Part shown: one piece after another, positions 1 through 9,830 of the stretch
Layout of the letters: each line of letters starts with the position of its first letter
Position numbering within the stretch: position 1 is the first letter of the stretch
Assembly (NCBI RefSeq): GCF_019752415.1
Contig: NZ_JAIEME010000007.1
Location: 24,604 to 88,603, forward strand
DNA: 64,000 nt
Reading direction: 5' to 3'
DNA from: Nitrosomonas sp.
GTDB taxonomy: Bacteria > Pseudomonadota > Gammaproteobacteria > Burkholderiales > Nitrosomonadaceae
Made by a program: the position numbers and the translations under genes
The notes under the pieces: generated by a model
Seen by the model: the letters and a program-made list of their open reading frames with translations, nothing else
Databases searched by the model: none
Told to the model about the DNA's origin: nothing

Positions 1-1758
1 ACCAATCCGAAAAATACGTTGTTTGCGGTGAAACGTCTAATTGGACGCCGTTTTGACGAAGACATGGTGCAAAAAGACATCAAGATGGTGCCTTATAGCA
101 TCATCAAAGCAGATAACAATGATGCGTGGGTAGAAGTGCGCGGTAAAAAAATTGCACCACCGGAAGTTTCCGCACAAGTATTGATAAAAATGAAGAAAAC
201 AGCCGAAGATTATCTGGGTGAGCCAGTAACTGAAGCTGTCATCACAGTTCCAGCCTATTTCAACGATTCACAACGCCAAGCAACTAAAGACGCTGGACGG
301 ATTGCCGGTCTGGAAGTGAAGCGAATTATCAATGAACCAACAGCCGCAGCATTGGCTTTTGGTATGGATAAGAAAGAAGGTGACCGGAAAATTGCTGTCT
401 ATGACTTAGGCGGTGGTACTTTTGATATTTCCATTATTGAAATTGCTGAAATTGATGGCGAGCACCAGTTTGAGGTGTTAGCTACCAATGGTGATACTTT
501 CCTAGGTGGAGAGGACTTTGATTTGCGTGTGATTGAATACCTGGTTGATGAATTCAAGAAAGAAACCGGCATTGATTTGAAGAAAGATATGTTGGCATTG
601 CAGCGCTTAAAGGATGCCGCAGAGAAAACAAAAATTGAATTATCATCCAGCCAGCAGACTGAAGTTAACTTGCCGTACATTACTGCTGATGCATCTGGAC
701 CTAAACATTTGGCGGTCAAGGTTACCCGTGCCAAATTGGAAAGCCTGGTGGAAGAGCTCATAGAACGTACGGCTGGACCCTGCCGCACCGCGATGAAGGA
801 TGCGGGCTTGTCCGCTTCAGACATTGACGATGTCATTCTGGTTGGTGGGCAAACACGTATGCCGAAGGTTCAAGAAAAGGTTAAAGAAATTTTTGGCAAA
901 GAGCCCCGTAAGGATGTTAATCCAGACGAAGCTGTTGCGGTTGGTGCAGCAATTCAGGGTGGCGTGTTGCAGGGCGACGTGAAGGATGTCTTGCTTCTAG
1001 ATGTGACACCGCTGTCGTTAGGTATCGAAACGCTGGGTGGTGTAATGACCAAACTGATTCAGAAAAATACTACAATTCCAACCAAGGCACAGCAAGTATT
1101 TTCTACAGCGGAAGAGAATCAGACGGCTGTTACTATCCATGTGTTACAAGGCGAACGCGAGATGGCGTCGGGTAATAAGAGCTTGGGACAATTTAATCTA
1201 AGTGATATTCCCCCATCACCGCGCGGCATGCCACAGATTGAAGTGACATTTGATATTGATGCAAATGGTATTTTGCACGTATCAGCCAAAGACAAGGCTA
1301 CTGGCAAGGAAAATAAAATCAAAATTCAGGCAAGCTCTGGTTTGTCGGATGATGAAGTCGAACGTATGGTAAAAGACGCCGAAGCACATGCCGAGGAGGA
1401 TCATAAGGCATTGGAATTGATTTCCAGCCGTAACCAGTGCGATGCCATCATTCATTCGGTTAAAAAATCGTTGAAAGAATATGGCGATCAACTGAGTAGC
1501 GATGAGAAAGCTAAAATTGAAACTGCATTGAATGATGCGGAAGAAGTTCTGAAAACTGATAATAAAGACGACATTGATGCCAAAACACAAGTATTGACCG
1601 AAGCGGCGCACAAATTGGCAGAAAAGATGTACCAGCAAAACGATCAACAAGGCCAGCAAGCTCAACCTGAGTCAGGGGCTTCATCCAATCAAGGTGAAAA
1701 ACCGGTGGAAGGCGAAGTGGTTGATGCAGAGTTTGAGGAAGTCAAAAACAAAAAATAA
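1..1758 (+). CDS. dnaK: DnaK chaperone (Hsp70), 5'-truncated by window edge
   Basis: ATP-driven cytosolic chaperone that works with DnaJ and GrpE. The reading frame is open from base 1 (TNPKNT...), so the gene starts before the window and roughly the first 60-70 residues are missing; the TTG at 19 is not the real start. Visible landmarks: the actin-fold phosphate loop [13 protein letters not shown], the adenosine-motif [12 protein letters not shown], the linker [18 protein letters not shown], the substrate-binding domain ([16 protein letters not shown]), a helical lid, and a Gln-rich tail ending in an acidic stretch ([13 protein letters not shown]) as in other proteobacterial DnaKs. dnaJ follows after 151 bp, the usual dnaKJ order. 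Confidence 0.98.
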   Translation, partial: TNPKNTLFAVKRLIGRRFDEDMVQKDIKMVPYSIIKADNNDAWVEVRGKKIAPPEVSAQVLIKMKKTAEDYLGEPVTEAVITVPAYFNDSQRQATKDAGRIAGLEVKRIINEPTAAALAFGMDKKEGDRKIAVYDLGGGTFDISIIEIAEIDGEHQFEVLATNGDTFLGGEDFDLRVIEYLVDEFKKETGIDLKKDMLALQRLKDAAEKTKIELSSSQQTEVNLPYITADASGPKHLAVKVTRAKLESLVEELIERTAGPCRTAMKDAGLSASDIDDVILVGGQTRMPKVQEKVKEIFGKEPRKDVNPDEAVAVGAAIQGGVLQGDVKDVLLLDVTPLSLGIETLGGVMTKLIQKNTTIPTKAQQVFSTAEENQTAVTIHVLQGEREMASGNKSLGQFNLSDIPPSPRGMPQIEVTFDIDANGILHVSAKDKATGKENKIKIQASSGLSDDEVERMVKDAEAHAEEDHKALELISSRNQCDAIIHSVKKSLKEYGDQLSSDEKAKIETALNDAEEVLKTDNKDDIDAKTQVLTEAAHKLAEKMYQQNDQQGQQAQPESGASSNQGEKPVEGEVVDAEFEEVKNKK

Positions 1759-1780
1759 ATTTTTATTCTATCTACTCAGG

Positions 1781-1828
1781 CGCAGAGGCGCAGGAAGAGG
1801 ATTTTCGAATTCTTCTGCGCGCTCTGCG
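1781..1828. repeat. Imperfect inverted repeat between dnaK and dnaJ
   Basis: The arm cgcagaggcgcaggaag (1781-1797) is nearly the reverse complement of cttctgcgcgctctgcg (1812-1828), with a 14-base loop. It could fold into a stable hairpin that attenuates or protects the dnaK message before dnaJ. There is no long T-run after it, so a classical intrinsic terminator is unlikely. GCAGAGGCGCAG-type motifs of this kind are common dispersed intergenic repeats in many bacteria (general knowledge). Confidence 0.5.
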
Positions 1829-1909
1829 CTTTGGTGTTTGATATGAAATTTTCAATTTTTCTTAAAAACCACAGCAGTATGAATTTTATCCCGGTAGCAG
1901 GAAATCAAT

Positions 1910-3025
1910 ATGAGTAAGCGCGATTACTATCAAGTACTTGGTGTCGACCGTGACGCTGATGAAGGTACAATCAAGAAAGCCTATCGTAAATTGGCAATGA
2001 AATATCATCCCGATCGAAATGCTGGAGATGTCAAATCGGAAGAGATGTTCAAAGAAGCTAAAGAAGCTTATGAAATATTAACGGATGCTAATAAACGTGC
2101 TACTTATGATCAATTCGGGCATGCTGGCGTTGATGCCAGTGCAGCAGGTGGAGGTGGTGCACAGGGATTCGGTGATGCGTTTAGTGATATTTTCGGAGAT
2201 ATCTTTGGCGGGGGACGCGGTGGTGCACGATCAAATGCGCATCGTGGTTCTGATTTACGTTACAACCTGGAGATCTCCCTCGAGCAAGCTGCGCGTGGAA
2301 CCGAAACAAAGATTCGTATCCCGACAATGGAAAAATGTGAGCCTTGTAATGGCACGGGTTCTAAACCAGGGAGTTCACCAAAAACCTGCCCTACTTGTAA
2401 TGGTCATGGTCAGGTAAGAATGCAACAAGGATTCTTTTCAATCCAGCAAACATGTCCCAAGTGTCAAGGTGCTGGCAAAATTATTGCGAATCCTTGCTTA
2501 GCTTGTCATGGAATAGGGCGAGTGAAGCAGCATAAGACACTGAATGTGAAAGTTCCTGAAGGTGTTGATGATGGTGATCGTATTCGTATTTCAGGTGAAG
2601 GTGAAACCGGAATGAACGGTGGGCCGCCCGGCGATCTGTATGTGGTGATCCACTTATCAGCACATTCTGTTTTTCGTCGTGACGGTGATAATCTGCATTG
2701 TGAGATACCGATTAGTTTTACTGTAGCCGCATTAGGTGGAGAAATCGAAGTGCCCACTCTAGAAGGGCATGCCAAAATTAAAGTGCCATCCGAAACACAA
2801 ACGGGAAAGATTTTTCGTTTGCGTAGTAAAGGAATTAAAGGTGTGCGCAGTCGTGAGAAAGGCGATTTGCTTTGTCATGTCGTTGTGGAAACCCCAGTCA
2901 AACTGACAGTGCGTCAGAAAGAATTGTTGGAAGAGTTGGAGACAATAAGTCTGAATGATGGCCCACGTCACAGCCCTCGTGCTAAGTCTTGGATGGATAA
3001 GGCGCGTGAGTTCTTTTCAGAATGA
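1910..3025 (+). CDS. dnaJ: DnaJ co-chaperone (Hsp40)
   Basis: Class I J-domain co-chaperone that stimulates DnaK ATPase and delivers unfolded clients. The 371-residue length is normal. The N-terminal J domain (about residues 4-68) has the invariant HPD in KYHPDRN. A Gly/Phe-rich linker follows ([18 protein letters not shown]). The zinc-binding domain has all four CxxCxGxG repeats: [24 protein letters not shown] and CLACHGIG. Then come the C-terminal beta domains. The start ATG is preceded by an aggaaatca ribosome-binding site and begins [12 protein letters not shown], typical of the family. It lies downstream of dnaK in the same direction. Confidence 0.98.
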   Translation: MSKRDYYQVLGVDRDADEGTIKKAYRKLAMKYHPDRNAGDVKSEEMFKEAKEAYEILTDANKRATYDQFGHAGVDASAAGGGGAQGFGDAFSDIFGDIFGGGRGGARSNAHRGSDLRYNLEISLEQAARGTETKIRIPTMEKCEPCNGTGSKPGSSPKTCPTCNGHGQVRMQQGFFSIQQTCPKCQGAGKIIANPCLACHGIGRVKQHKTLNVKVPEGVDDGDRIRISGEGETGMNGGPPGDLYVVIHLSAHSVFRRDGDNLHCEIPISFTVAALGGEIEVPTLEGHAKIKVPSETQTGKIFRLRSKGIKGVRSREKGDLLCHVVVETPVKLTVRQKELLEELETISLNDGPRHSPRAKSWMDKAREFFSE

Positions 3026-3309
3026 CAAGAGGATGTCGCGTATCCTATACGTGGTCACGGTAGGAGACTCCCAAGATCGAGAAAGCGGACAACAATCATG
3101 CGGTGATTTACCTGGCGGTACTTAAAAACCCATTGGATTAGTAGGTTAGCGTGTCAATAAAAACAAAATCAAACGATTTGATCTTTTTCCATCAAAGAAC
3201 TGGTGAGTGCTGTAGTTTGCGCTAAGGAAAAAAGAACCAAAAACTGGCAGGTAGCCATTGTTTCGGATTTAAGACAGCGACCATCAGTTATTTTTCTCAA
3301 ATACAAAAA

Positions 3310-3666
3310 TTATTTAATCTCTGCGGCCATGGCTCGATGAGAATTCGCCATATCCATATTAGCTTTTACAGCTTGGTCGTATAAGTTAATTAGGTTTTCA
3401 CAATGGGACTGCAATGCTAGTCCATCTTTTCCATAGTTAAAAGTTACTGTTCCATATGATTCAAGCATTTTCTTATGTTCTTTTACCTTCGCCCGCATTT
3501 CCTTGGCAGCAGCCTCATAATATTTAACCAGTGCTTCATGGTCACAACGCGTTGTAGCTCGCAGAATAGCTTCCTGTGTATCTGTCGGAATACGATTAGT
3601 CTGTGCGCATGAAGTTAGAAAACCCAGTAAGCCAAAAACAATTAAAAGCAAAGTATTAATTCTCAC
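3310..3666 (-). CDS. Small putative lipoprotein, paralogue of the 62753 gene
   Basis: 118 residues. An N-terminal hydrophobic segment ends in the lipobox LTSC (Cys20), so it is likely lipid-anchored and exported. The mature part is charged and alpha-helical. I do not recognise a named family. It aligns with the protein at 62753-63145: HEALVKYYEAAAKEMRAK against HAALANYYEGLATEVSAK, then a Tyr/Gly stretch (FNYGKDG against YYYGRQG), then LQSHCENLINLYD against LSSHLQANIREYE. The shared pattern suggests a small periplasmic helical family. It stands alone, convergent with dnaJ. Function unknown. Confidence 0.75.
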   Translation of the reverse strand: MRINTLLLIVFGLLGFLTSCAQTNRIPTDTQEAILRATTRCDHEALVKYYEAAAKEMRAKVKEHKKMLESYGTVTFNYGKDGLALQSHCENLINLYDQAVKANMDMANSHRAMAAEIK

Positions 3667-3797
3667 AGCATGTCCCTATATCTATAGCCAAAATATCCTG
3701 ATAGAAATAGTACTATATTTGTTATTACTCACACCAATGAATTGCGCTTCCTCAAGCAAATAATTGATCTGCACTACCTCGCATTCCGCAGATACTT

Positions 3798-5603
3798 TCA
3801 TTGCATCGGCCTTCGCACTTCACGAAACCAAACCCGGTATTGTTCCATTTTCGCGCGTTGCTCCGCCGGTGCATAGCGGCGGCAGGTGGCATATTCTTCC
3901 GTATCCGGCTTTGCACCCCAACGTATTTCTGCGCAGTCGTTTGGGTTATAAGCCATTTCATAGGCTGGTTTGCGTGCCAATACCTCGGCCACGGAAAGCT
4001 CCCACGAACTGCCGTCTGTGCGTGTGTAGCGAATGCTTTGCTCCTGGATGCGTTTTGTGTGGTATTGCTCAATCTTGGCCTTGGCTTCTTCGGGGTTTTT
4101 GTCCTTCAGTACAAACAATTCGGGGTGGCGCACGATTTTCTCGGGCAAACCGTTTAGCACGTTAATCGCGATGATGAGGCGCATATCACGAGAAGGGGTG
4201 GAATAATCCTCCCAGGGGCCGAGGGTCTGAAAAATTGCTGCGCCGCTGGGCATGGAGATGACGCTGCGCGGGTTTTTGCGGAAGTATGCTTCACCATTGT
4301 TCACGGAATTGACGCGCGTCTCGATTTGCTCGACCAAGGCCGTCAACGTCGCTTCGTAAACTTGCACGGGATCAAGGCCGCTAGGGTTGATGAGATTGGC
4401 AAGCGTGGCGTAGAAATCATCGGGCGTGAGGTAATCTTGCTCCAACGAAAAGGTAGTGAATTCGGGGTGGTCGATTAGCTCGTCATTGGCGAGTATCCGC
4501 CACTTGCCCGGAGACGTGGAGATCAAAGGTCGGAAAGCCTTGAAACCCGGCCCTGCGTTTTCGGTGTTGGCGAAAAGCAGAGTGCCTTCCCAGATTTGCT
4601 TGCGCGCGACCGAGTTGTCAGGCTGCGCGTCAACGGCCAGTAGCATACCAGGGCGATCGGCCGTCTGCGGCACCCACTCGACCAGCACTAAAATATGTCC
4701 GTAGGGGTCGGCATAGACTGTTCCCGGCCACAGGGTTTTTCGGCTAAGCGAAATCGGATACAGATCGGTGGATTCATCGGCAAGCCCAGTGCGCGCCGAG
4801 CCGGAATGAACGGTGTCGACCAATCGCCTGCTGAATTTCTTGAAATTAGCCTGCGAACTGATGCCGCGCGTAAATTCGGTTATGATGGTGGGCGTGCCGC
4901 AATACGGTGGCGCTTTGGCCGAGCCGCGCCCGCAGGCACGGAAAGCAATTGGCAAACCGGTCTTCCAGGCAAAATACGCCCGCAAGGTGTAAGGCAGGTC
5001 AGCGCAATCGGGGGTTAGCGGCAAATTATTATCTTCGTTGATACCGAGATAGTTGTGCAGAAAGTTGCGCTCGACGTTGCGCAGGAACGGTTCCAGGGAA
5101 TTGAAACTGAGATTTTCCTCGGGCGGTGCGCCAAATAATGCTTCAATCCAGGCGGAATAAAATGCTTCGGTGGCAAGGTTCCAGGCTCGAAGTCTTTCCT
5201 GTTGATCTGATCCACCAAGCGTAAGCGTATGGCAGGCAATAAGCTTACCATTCCGATTTGCTTCTATGCGATATCGTCCCTCATTAAGTTTTTCCAATAC
5301 GGCGATCAGGCTCCAAGGCGGACCACCACGGCGTTGGGATTGCAGTGACATACGCTGGTCCTGACTGTCGATCAATACTAATTCAGATGCCGGACCATCT
5401 GTAGATACGGCCATGATCTTGAACGGTTCATCGATCTTAGGATTGAGAGGAGAAACCCAAATGTGTGTCGCGCCGGTTGCTTCGCATGCAGTGTCTTCAG
5501 CATGGACTGCCGGGATGCTAACCCATGCCAGCAAGCATACAAGGAAACAATTCGCGGACAGGATTAGTAAGTCCGAAAAATAGCCTAATCGGTAAGAACG
5601 CAT
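3798..5603 (-). CDS. Large exported protein with possible Cys/His peptidase-like core
   Basis: 601 residues with an N-terminal signal peptide ending around PAVHA-ED (about residue 35). Not recognised as a named family. The central part contains DCADLPYTLRAYFAWKTGLP (Cys200) and later PYGHILVLVEWVP (His303), reminiscent of the Cys...His order of NlpC/P60 or transglutaminase-like folds; this resemblance is inference only. Several other cysteines are present (e.g. FRACGRG, APPYCGTP), so disulfides in the periplasm are possible. The C-terminus has ADCAEIRWG-like and charged segments. The start ATG at 5603 has an AGGAG ribosome-binding site 7 bases upstream. Monocistronic, flanked by AT-rich DNA. 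Confidence 0.8.
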   Translation of the reverse strand: MRSYRLGYFSDLLILSANCFLVCLLAWVSIPAVHAEDTACEATGATHIWVSPLNPKIDEPFKIMAVSTDGPASELVLIDSQDQRMSLQSQRRGGPPWSLIAVLEKLNEGRYRIEANRNGKLIACHTLTLGGSDQQERLRAWNLATEAFYSAWIEALFGAPPEENLSFNSLEPFLRNVERNFLHNYLGINEDNNLPLTPDCADLPYTLRAYFAWKTGLPIAFRACGRGSAKAPPYCGTPTIITEFTRGISSQANFKKFSRRLVDTVHSGSARTGLADESTDLYPISLSRKTLWPGTVYADPYGHILVLVEWVPQTADRPGMLLAVDAQPDNSVARKQIWEGTLLFANTENAGPGFKAFRPLISTSPGKWRILANDELIDHPEFTTFSLEQDYLTPDDFYATLANLINPSGLDPVQVYEATLTALVEQIETRVNSVNNGEAYFRKNPRSVISMPSGAAIFQTLGPWEDYSTPSRDMRLIIAINVLNGLPEKIVRHPELFVLKDKNPEEAKAKIEQYHTKRIQEQSIRYTRTDGSSWELSVAEVLARKPAYEMAYNPNDCAEIRWGAKPDTEEYATCRRYAPAEQRAKMEQYRVWFREVRRPMQ

Positions 5604-6359
5604 AGACGCTCCTGCAATAGTTTTCTCGAAAGGTAGAAATAGAGAACTCTCGCAGCAGATTGTACCTCCTGTTGCACAATTTCAATTACTTTTATCATTT
5701 TTACCAAATCGCCTTTAGGCATTGCACTTCGAAATTGAATCTGCGTGATTTAAAGTATAGACAGATATACATGCTTAAGACTAATAGTAACAATCTGTTG
5801 ATCCAGTATTCAAATTTCAGAGGTGTGCGTCAAAATGGAATCCACGTGTTGTTTAACCAGCGGCTAGATTTGACAGTAACTAATTGATCCCTTATAGAAT
5901 TCATAGTTATATTGTATGCAGGGAAGCTCTCTCCATCTTCCGTTTCATGGAGTCCATAGTTCCATGAAAATTAGCACACCTTTCCCAATAAGCCTTCGTC
6001 TCTTCGGGAAGTAATTTAACTCAAGCTTCATTTTTGATTTTTGATCATTGTTGCTTTGGATAGCAATGTAAGTGCCTATAACCTGTCCAGTTTGCCACAC
6101 TCATTTACTGTAGAGAATTCAAATGATTTATCACGCTGCATAGTACAAATGTACTGGCAATAGGCGAGTTAATGTACTAATAAAAAAGGATAATGTTCCT
6201 ATAGCTGAAAAAATATATATGTTTAGAATGCAGGCTGTGCGGAAATGATTAGAAGCTATAAATTATCAATGCTTACCGCCTAAGTGTGAGACGTTATTTA
6301 TACACTTGTAATTGGAACTGATTGAATTAATTTTTTGTAACTCACCCGGAGATTTGAAA
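5604..6359. other. AT-rich intergenic region with weak coding remnants
   Basis: About 750 bp separating the 601-residue exported protein from the PEP-CTERM gene. A 75-codon frame at 5660-5887 (+) has no convincing start or composition. On the minus strand around 5920-6025 a short open stretch reads KLLPEETKAYWERCANFHG and continues to an early stop, which could be the end of a decayed gene. The region also holds the left copy of a 22-bp direct repeat (5747-5768). I see no RNA gene. Confidence 0.4.
5747..5768. repeat. Left copy of 22-bp direct repeat
   Basis: Reads gatttaaagtatagacagat plus at. The same sequence with one internal change (tatac for tatag) and a c for t at the last base occurs at 7703-7724. 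The two copies bracket the PEP-CTERM gene and the convergent exported-protein gene. Confidence 0.6.
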
Positions 6360-6935
6360 ATGAAAAATAACTTTAAACTGAAATTACTGGCAGCAGCTGT
6401 TTTGATGGCAAGTGGCGTAGCACACGCAGGCAGTGCTTTCCTGAATGGTAGCCCAACAGGAGGTAACGGATCAGAAGCAAATCCATATAACTTTGGTGTA
6501 GTGGGCGCATCTGTAAGCGCACTCTTTGTAAATATTGGTGGTCCTGCAAATGGATTTTTCGAAGAATATGCAAACTTCACTATCCCAACACTTTCAAGTA
6601 CTTCCGGATCTTCGAATGCGTACGCATTAAATTTCATGGGTATTAATGTGCTAGATATTCAAAATTTGGTAGTTGAAGTATGGGATAACACGCATCCAGG
6701 GGGCTCAACTTTGTACGCCACATTGGTTGGAGACAATTTAACCCATGCATTTGGTAATTTAGCTGCTGGTCAATATCATCTTGATATTAGCGGTCAGTTT
6801 GGTCCGAACGCTTTTGGCGGGCAATATTCAGTTGCGATGCAAGCATTGCCTGTACCAGAACCAGAGACATACGCGATGCTCCTGGCTGGTCTTGGTTTAG
6901 TTGGTTTCTCGGCGCGTCGTCGCAAAATCGCTTAA
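6360..6935 (+). CDS. PEP-CTERM sorting-domain protein
   Basis: 191-residue exported protein with an N-terminal signal peptide (MKNNFKLKLLAAAVLMASG, cleavage near AHA-G). It ends in the tripartite PEP-CTERM sorting signal: VPEPETYAMLLAGLGLVGF, i.e. the VPEPE motif, a hydrophobic helix, then the basic tail SARRRKIA. Such tails are recognised by exosortase EpsH/XrtA and are linked to surface or exopolysaccharide-associated export. The middle is Gly/Asn/Ser-rich beta-type sequence with no domain I can name. I chose ATG 6360 rather than the upstream in-frame start at 6312 because a cggaga ribosome-binding site lies just before it and the signal peptide begins there. A strong terminator follows. 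Confidence 0.9.
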   Translation: MKNNFKLKLLAAAVLMASGVAHAGSAFLNGSPTGGNGSEANPYNFGVVGASVSALFVNIGGPANGFFEEYANFTIPTLSSTSGSSNAYALNFMGINVLDIQNLVVEVWDNTHPGGSTLYATLVGDNLTHAFGNLAAGQYHLDISGQFGPNAFGGQYSVAMQALPVPEPETYAMLLAGLGLVGFSARRRKIA

Positions 6936-6952
6936 TTAAATTGATACGAGAG

Positions 6953-6986
6953 ACCACAGAGAAATAATACTTCTCTGTGGTTTTTC
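6953..6986 (+). terminator. Intrinsic terminator after PEP-CTERM gene
   Basis: Perfect 11-bp stem accacagagaa (6953-6963) / ttctctgtggt (6971-6981) with a 7-base loop, followed by a T-run (tttttc). It sits 17 bp after the PEP-CTERM stop and upstream of the 3' end of the convergent gene at 7022. Confidence 0.85.
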
Positions 6987-7021
6987 TGTGAAATCAGTAT
7001 TCACTTTTTGGTTTTAACAAA

Positions 7022-7675
7022 TTATTTGATAACATTTTCGCTCTTTAACTCAAACGTCCCTGTATGTTTGCCATTGACTGTATATTCATAAGTGCCGGCT
7101 GATTGACCATACACTTGCAGCGGCAAAACGAGCGTGTATAGTTTATCATCTGTAGTACAGGGAGCTTCTGTATCAGTTCCCGAAAATCGATTGTAAAATG
7201 CTACTGTTACTTCGAATCGGAGACGATATTGCGGTTTATCCATATATTTAGTGTGTCCTTGATTAACAATCAGAACATTTCCACATGAATAGTTGAAATA
7301 TCCGCTTAATTTAAGAAAAACCTGAATTGGCTGTTCGCCCGTCACGACAAGGTCTACCTGCTCTACGATATCTTCATTTAATGGAACTGCATCAACCCCC
7401 ATCAATTTGTACGCATCAATCGCTGGATCATAATGTAACCGAATGTTGTGATACAAAACGTTGTGATCAAACGTAACGATACCTGGTATTGAAAGTATGC
7501 CATCGTGATAAAAGTTATCTGGCTCTGCTTTTCCCACGTGACTTGTATCTCCTCTACCAAGCATTCCATAATAAATTGGATTGCTTTGCACGGAAATTGG
7601 AATTAATACCATTAATCCCAGAATCAAAATGGAAAATATAAAATCAATCGTTTTTCTTTTTTGATGATTATTCAT
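7022..7675 (-). CDS. Exported protein of unknown function
   Basis: 217 residues. A single N-terminal hydrophobic segment (FIFSILILGLMVLIPISV) is followed by QSNPIYYG, consistent with a signal peptide or membrane anchor. The rest is predicted beta-rich, with two cysteines (YSCGN and APCTT) that could form a disulfide, and ends YTVNGKHTGTFELKSENVIK. I do not recognise the family. It is convergent with the PEP-CTERM gene, and both lie between the two copies of the 22-bp direct repeat, so they may form one acquired unit. Confidence 0.7.
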   Translation of the reverse strand: MNNHQKRKTIDFIFSILILGLMVLIPISVQSNPIYYGMLGRGDTSHVGKAEPDNFYHDGILSIPGIVTFDHNVLYHNIRLHYDPAIDAYKLMGVDAVPLNEDIVEQVDLVVTGEQPIQVFLKLSGYFNYSCGNVLIVNQGHTKYMDKPQYRLRFEVTVAFYNRFSGTDTEAPCTTDDKLYTLVLPLQVYGQSAGTYEYTVNGKHTGTFELKSENVIK

Positions 7676-7702
7676 GGCGACTAATCGAAGTGTGTATAAG
7701 AT

Positions 7703-7724
7703 GATTTAAAGTATACACAGATAC
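7703..7724. repeat. Right copy of 22-bp direct repeat
   Basis: Reads gatttaaagtatacacagat plus ac, matching 5747-5768 except for g/c at one internal base and the last base. It lies just upstream of the exported-protein gene (7675, minus), so it could alternatively be part of a promoter shared by both loci. Confidence 0.6.
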
Positions 7725-7796
7725 TTAGACTAGCGGCGCAAAGCGTGAAGACAGATCGCTACTTGAGAAAACAAACGGGATCGAGATCCGATAAAG

Positions 7797-8798
7797 TCAG
7801 CTCTCTTCTAATTTGGTGTGATTAAACTGATTATTATTGTCTTGCAGCATGATCGAATCGGTGCTTCTTAACGCATGCTTATCGTGTTGCAAACACAAAT
7901 CCCAATAAGGCAATCCTTCAAATCGTTTGATGAGAAAATCGACAAATGCCCTGACGCGTTGCGAAAGATGGCGTGTTTGCGGGTAAATGGCATAGGCAGC
8001 GAGTTGTGAGAGCTGGTATTTGGTCAGTAGCGGGATCAATCTGCCACTTTCAATTGCTTTATACACGATAAATGTTGGCATCAGCACGATGCCCAATCCA
8101 TCAACGGCGGCATCGCGAAGAAACTCGCCATTACTGGCTTTTAGATAAGGGGTTATTTTGGTTGTAATCAATTGACCTTCGGCATCATACAAACTCCAGC
8201 TCTCAAAATTGCTGATCAGGTTGTAGACCAAACATCGGTGTTTGATTAATTCTCTCGGTGATTGGGGCGTGCCATTGCGTTCGAGGTAATCCGGGCTTGC
8301 GCACATCACGGCTTGAATCGGGGCAAGCCGGCGTGCAATCAGACTGGAGTCCGGCAAGCTGGCGATTCGAATGGCCAAATCAAAACCTTCTGCAAGAATA
8401 TCCACTTGGCGATCATTAAAATCCAGGTCGAATTCAATGTCTGGATGCGCCTGCAAAAATACATTGATCGCAGGGCCCAGATGCATTAAACCAAAACTCA
8501 GTGGCACAGCCACCTTCAAGTTGCCTTTTAAGGCGCCGTGGAATTGTGACGTGGCATGCTCTGCTTCGAGGATGTCGGCGAGGATGCGTACAGATTGCTG
8601 ATAAAAAGCGCGCCCGCTCTCGGTCAGATTCATTTGTCGGGTAGTGCGATGAAATAGCTCAACACCGAGATGTTCTTCGAGTTCTTTCAAACGCCGGCTA
8701 ACCACTGACTTGGCTACGTCCATGCGATCCGCCGCGCCGCTAATGCTACCGGCCTCAACGACACGCACAAACGCGTTCATATTTTCAAATCGATCCAT
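7797..8798 (-). CDS. LysR-family transcriptional regulator
   Basis: 333 residues. The N-terminal winged helix-turn-helix (about residues 1-60) includes AGSISGAADRMDVAKSVVSR and LEEHLGVELFHRTTR. It is followed by a periplasmic-binding-protein-like LysR substrate domain (about 90-290). The sequence resembles the LysR proteins usually found divergent from pirin genes. Here it is divergent from the pirin/DoxX pair, with the 129-bp gap likely holding both promoters and its operator. The inducer cannot be told from sequence. The C-terminal 40 residues beyond the effector domain are unusually polar (DNNNQFNHTKLEES). Confidence 0.92.
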   Translation of the reverse strand: MDRFENMNAFVRVVEAGSISGAADRMDVAKSVVSRRLKELEEHLGVELFHRTTRQMNLTESGRAFYQQSVRILADILEAEHATSQFHGALKGNLKVAVPLSFGLMHLGPAINVFLQAHPDIEFDLDFNDRQVDILAEGFDLAIRIASLPDSSLIARRLAPIQAVMCASPDYLERNGTPQSPRELIKHRCLVYNLISNFESWSLYDAEGQLITTKITPYLKASNGEFLRDAAVDGLGIVLMPTFIVYKAIESGRLIPLLTKYQLSQLAAYAIYPQTRHLSQRVRAFVDFLIKRFEGLPYWDLCLQHDKHALRSTDSIMLQDNNNQFNHTKLEES

Positions 8799-8927
8799 TG
8801 GATAGTCTAATTGTTGCTTATATAAGAACAGTCATTTCTTGTGGCGGCTATTTATTCTTATTATTGCAACTATGATAATACTTCGAGCAAACACGTCATA
8901 AAGATTATTACCGAAAAGGAAAAAATA
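8799..8927. promoter_or_regulatory. Divergent LysR/pirin promoter region
   Basis: 129-bp AT-rich spacer between the divergently oriented LysR regulator and the pirin gene. By analogy with LysR systems it should contain the operator for both. A plausible -10-like tatgataat lies at about 8872-8880 on the plus strand. I did not identify a convincing dyad, so the assignment rests on gene arrangement. Confidence 0.35.
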
Positions 8928-9797
8928 ATGAATACAGTCGTTAACGAGACAAGATTTATTCCCGCAGTGGCAGTACCGGAAGGTGCCGGTGTTACGGTGC
9001 ACCGCACGATTGGCACACCGGCATTGCGCAATTATGATCCATTCCTGTTGCTGGATCACATCAGCAGCAATAACCCGGAGGAATACATTGCCGGTTTCCC
9101 GTCTCATCCGCATCGCGGGTTCAGCACATTTACGTACATCATCGATGGTCATATGGCGCATCAGGACAGTATGGGCAATACCGGCGATCTGGGTCCCGGC
9201 TCCGCGCAGTGGATGAAGGCCGCCAGCGGTGTTATTCATTCCGAAATGCCGAAACAGGAAAATGGTTTGTTACGCGGATTTCAACTGTGGATTAATCTGC
9301 CTGCAGCGAATAAGCTGGATCATCCTGAGTATCAGGAATATTCCGCAGCGGCTTTTCCTGTGGTGGAAACACCGGATTATAGGTTGAAAGTATTAATCGG
9401 CCGCTTTGCCGATGCGAGCGCACCGATCGTGGATAGCATTACCGATGTGTCTTATTTGGATGTGCAGGTGCAGCCCGGCAAGCATTTTCAGCATCATCTG
9501 CCGGTGGAGAACAATAGTTTCCTGTATGTGTTTGAGGGTGATGGGCAACTCGATGAACAAATGGCGCCACTGCATTCCCTCGTGATATTGGAGTCTGATG
9601 TTCGTTCGTTCAATTTTGTTGCAGGAAAAGCGGGCGCACGTTTTGTTGTCGTGAGCGGTAGACCGATCAATGAACCAATTGTTCAGTATGGCCCGTTTGT
9701 GATGAACACTCGAGAACAAATTGATCAGGCGATGAAAGATTTTCAGTCTAACAATTTTGTACGTGATCGTGCATGGATCAAACGCGATAAAAAATAA
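8928..9797 (+). CDS. Pirin family protein
   Basis: 289-residue bicupin. Pirins bind a metal (often Fe) in the N-terminal cupin; some have quercetin dioxygenase activity and others act as redox-linked regulators. The metal-ligand pattern is visible: HPHRGFST (two His), a later His in SGVIHSEMP with the following Glu, and the FQLWINLP motif typical of the family. I chose ATG 8928 (MNTVVNETRF), preceded by aaggaaaaaata, over the upstream in-frame start at 8841, which lacks family similarity. It is followed 33 bp later by a DoxX-family gene and is probably co-transcribed with it under the divergent LysR protein. Confidence 0.92.
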   Translation: MNTVVNETRFIPAVAVPEGAGVTVHRTIGTPALRNYDPFLLLDHISSNNPEEYIAGFPSHPHRGFSTFTYIIDGHMAHQDSMGNTGDLGPGSAQWMKAASGVIHSEMPKQENGLLRGFQLWINLPAANKLDHPEYQEYSAAAFPVVETPDYRLKVLIGRFADASAPIVDSITDVSYLDVQVQPGKHFQHHLPVENNSFLYVFEGDGQLDEQMAPLHSLVILESDVRSFNFVAGKAGARFVVVSGRPINEPIVQYGPFVMNTREQIDQAMKDFQSNNFVRDRAWIKRDKK

Positions 9798-9830
9798 AAT
9801 AAATAATCAACCAATTTTAAGGAGATTCAA

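Noticed and set aside
3026..3309. Readable peptide KIEKADNNHAVIYLAVLKN after dnaJ
   Set aside because: Too short, no start codon or family match; may be chance or decayed sequence.
5660..5887. 75-codon open frame in AT-rich intergenic DNA
   Set aside because: No ribosome-binding site, low-complexity Asn/Tyr/Leu composition, no recognisable similarity.
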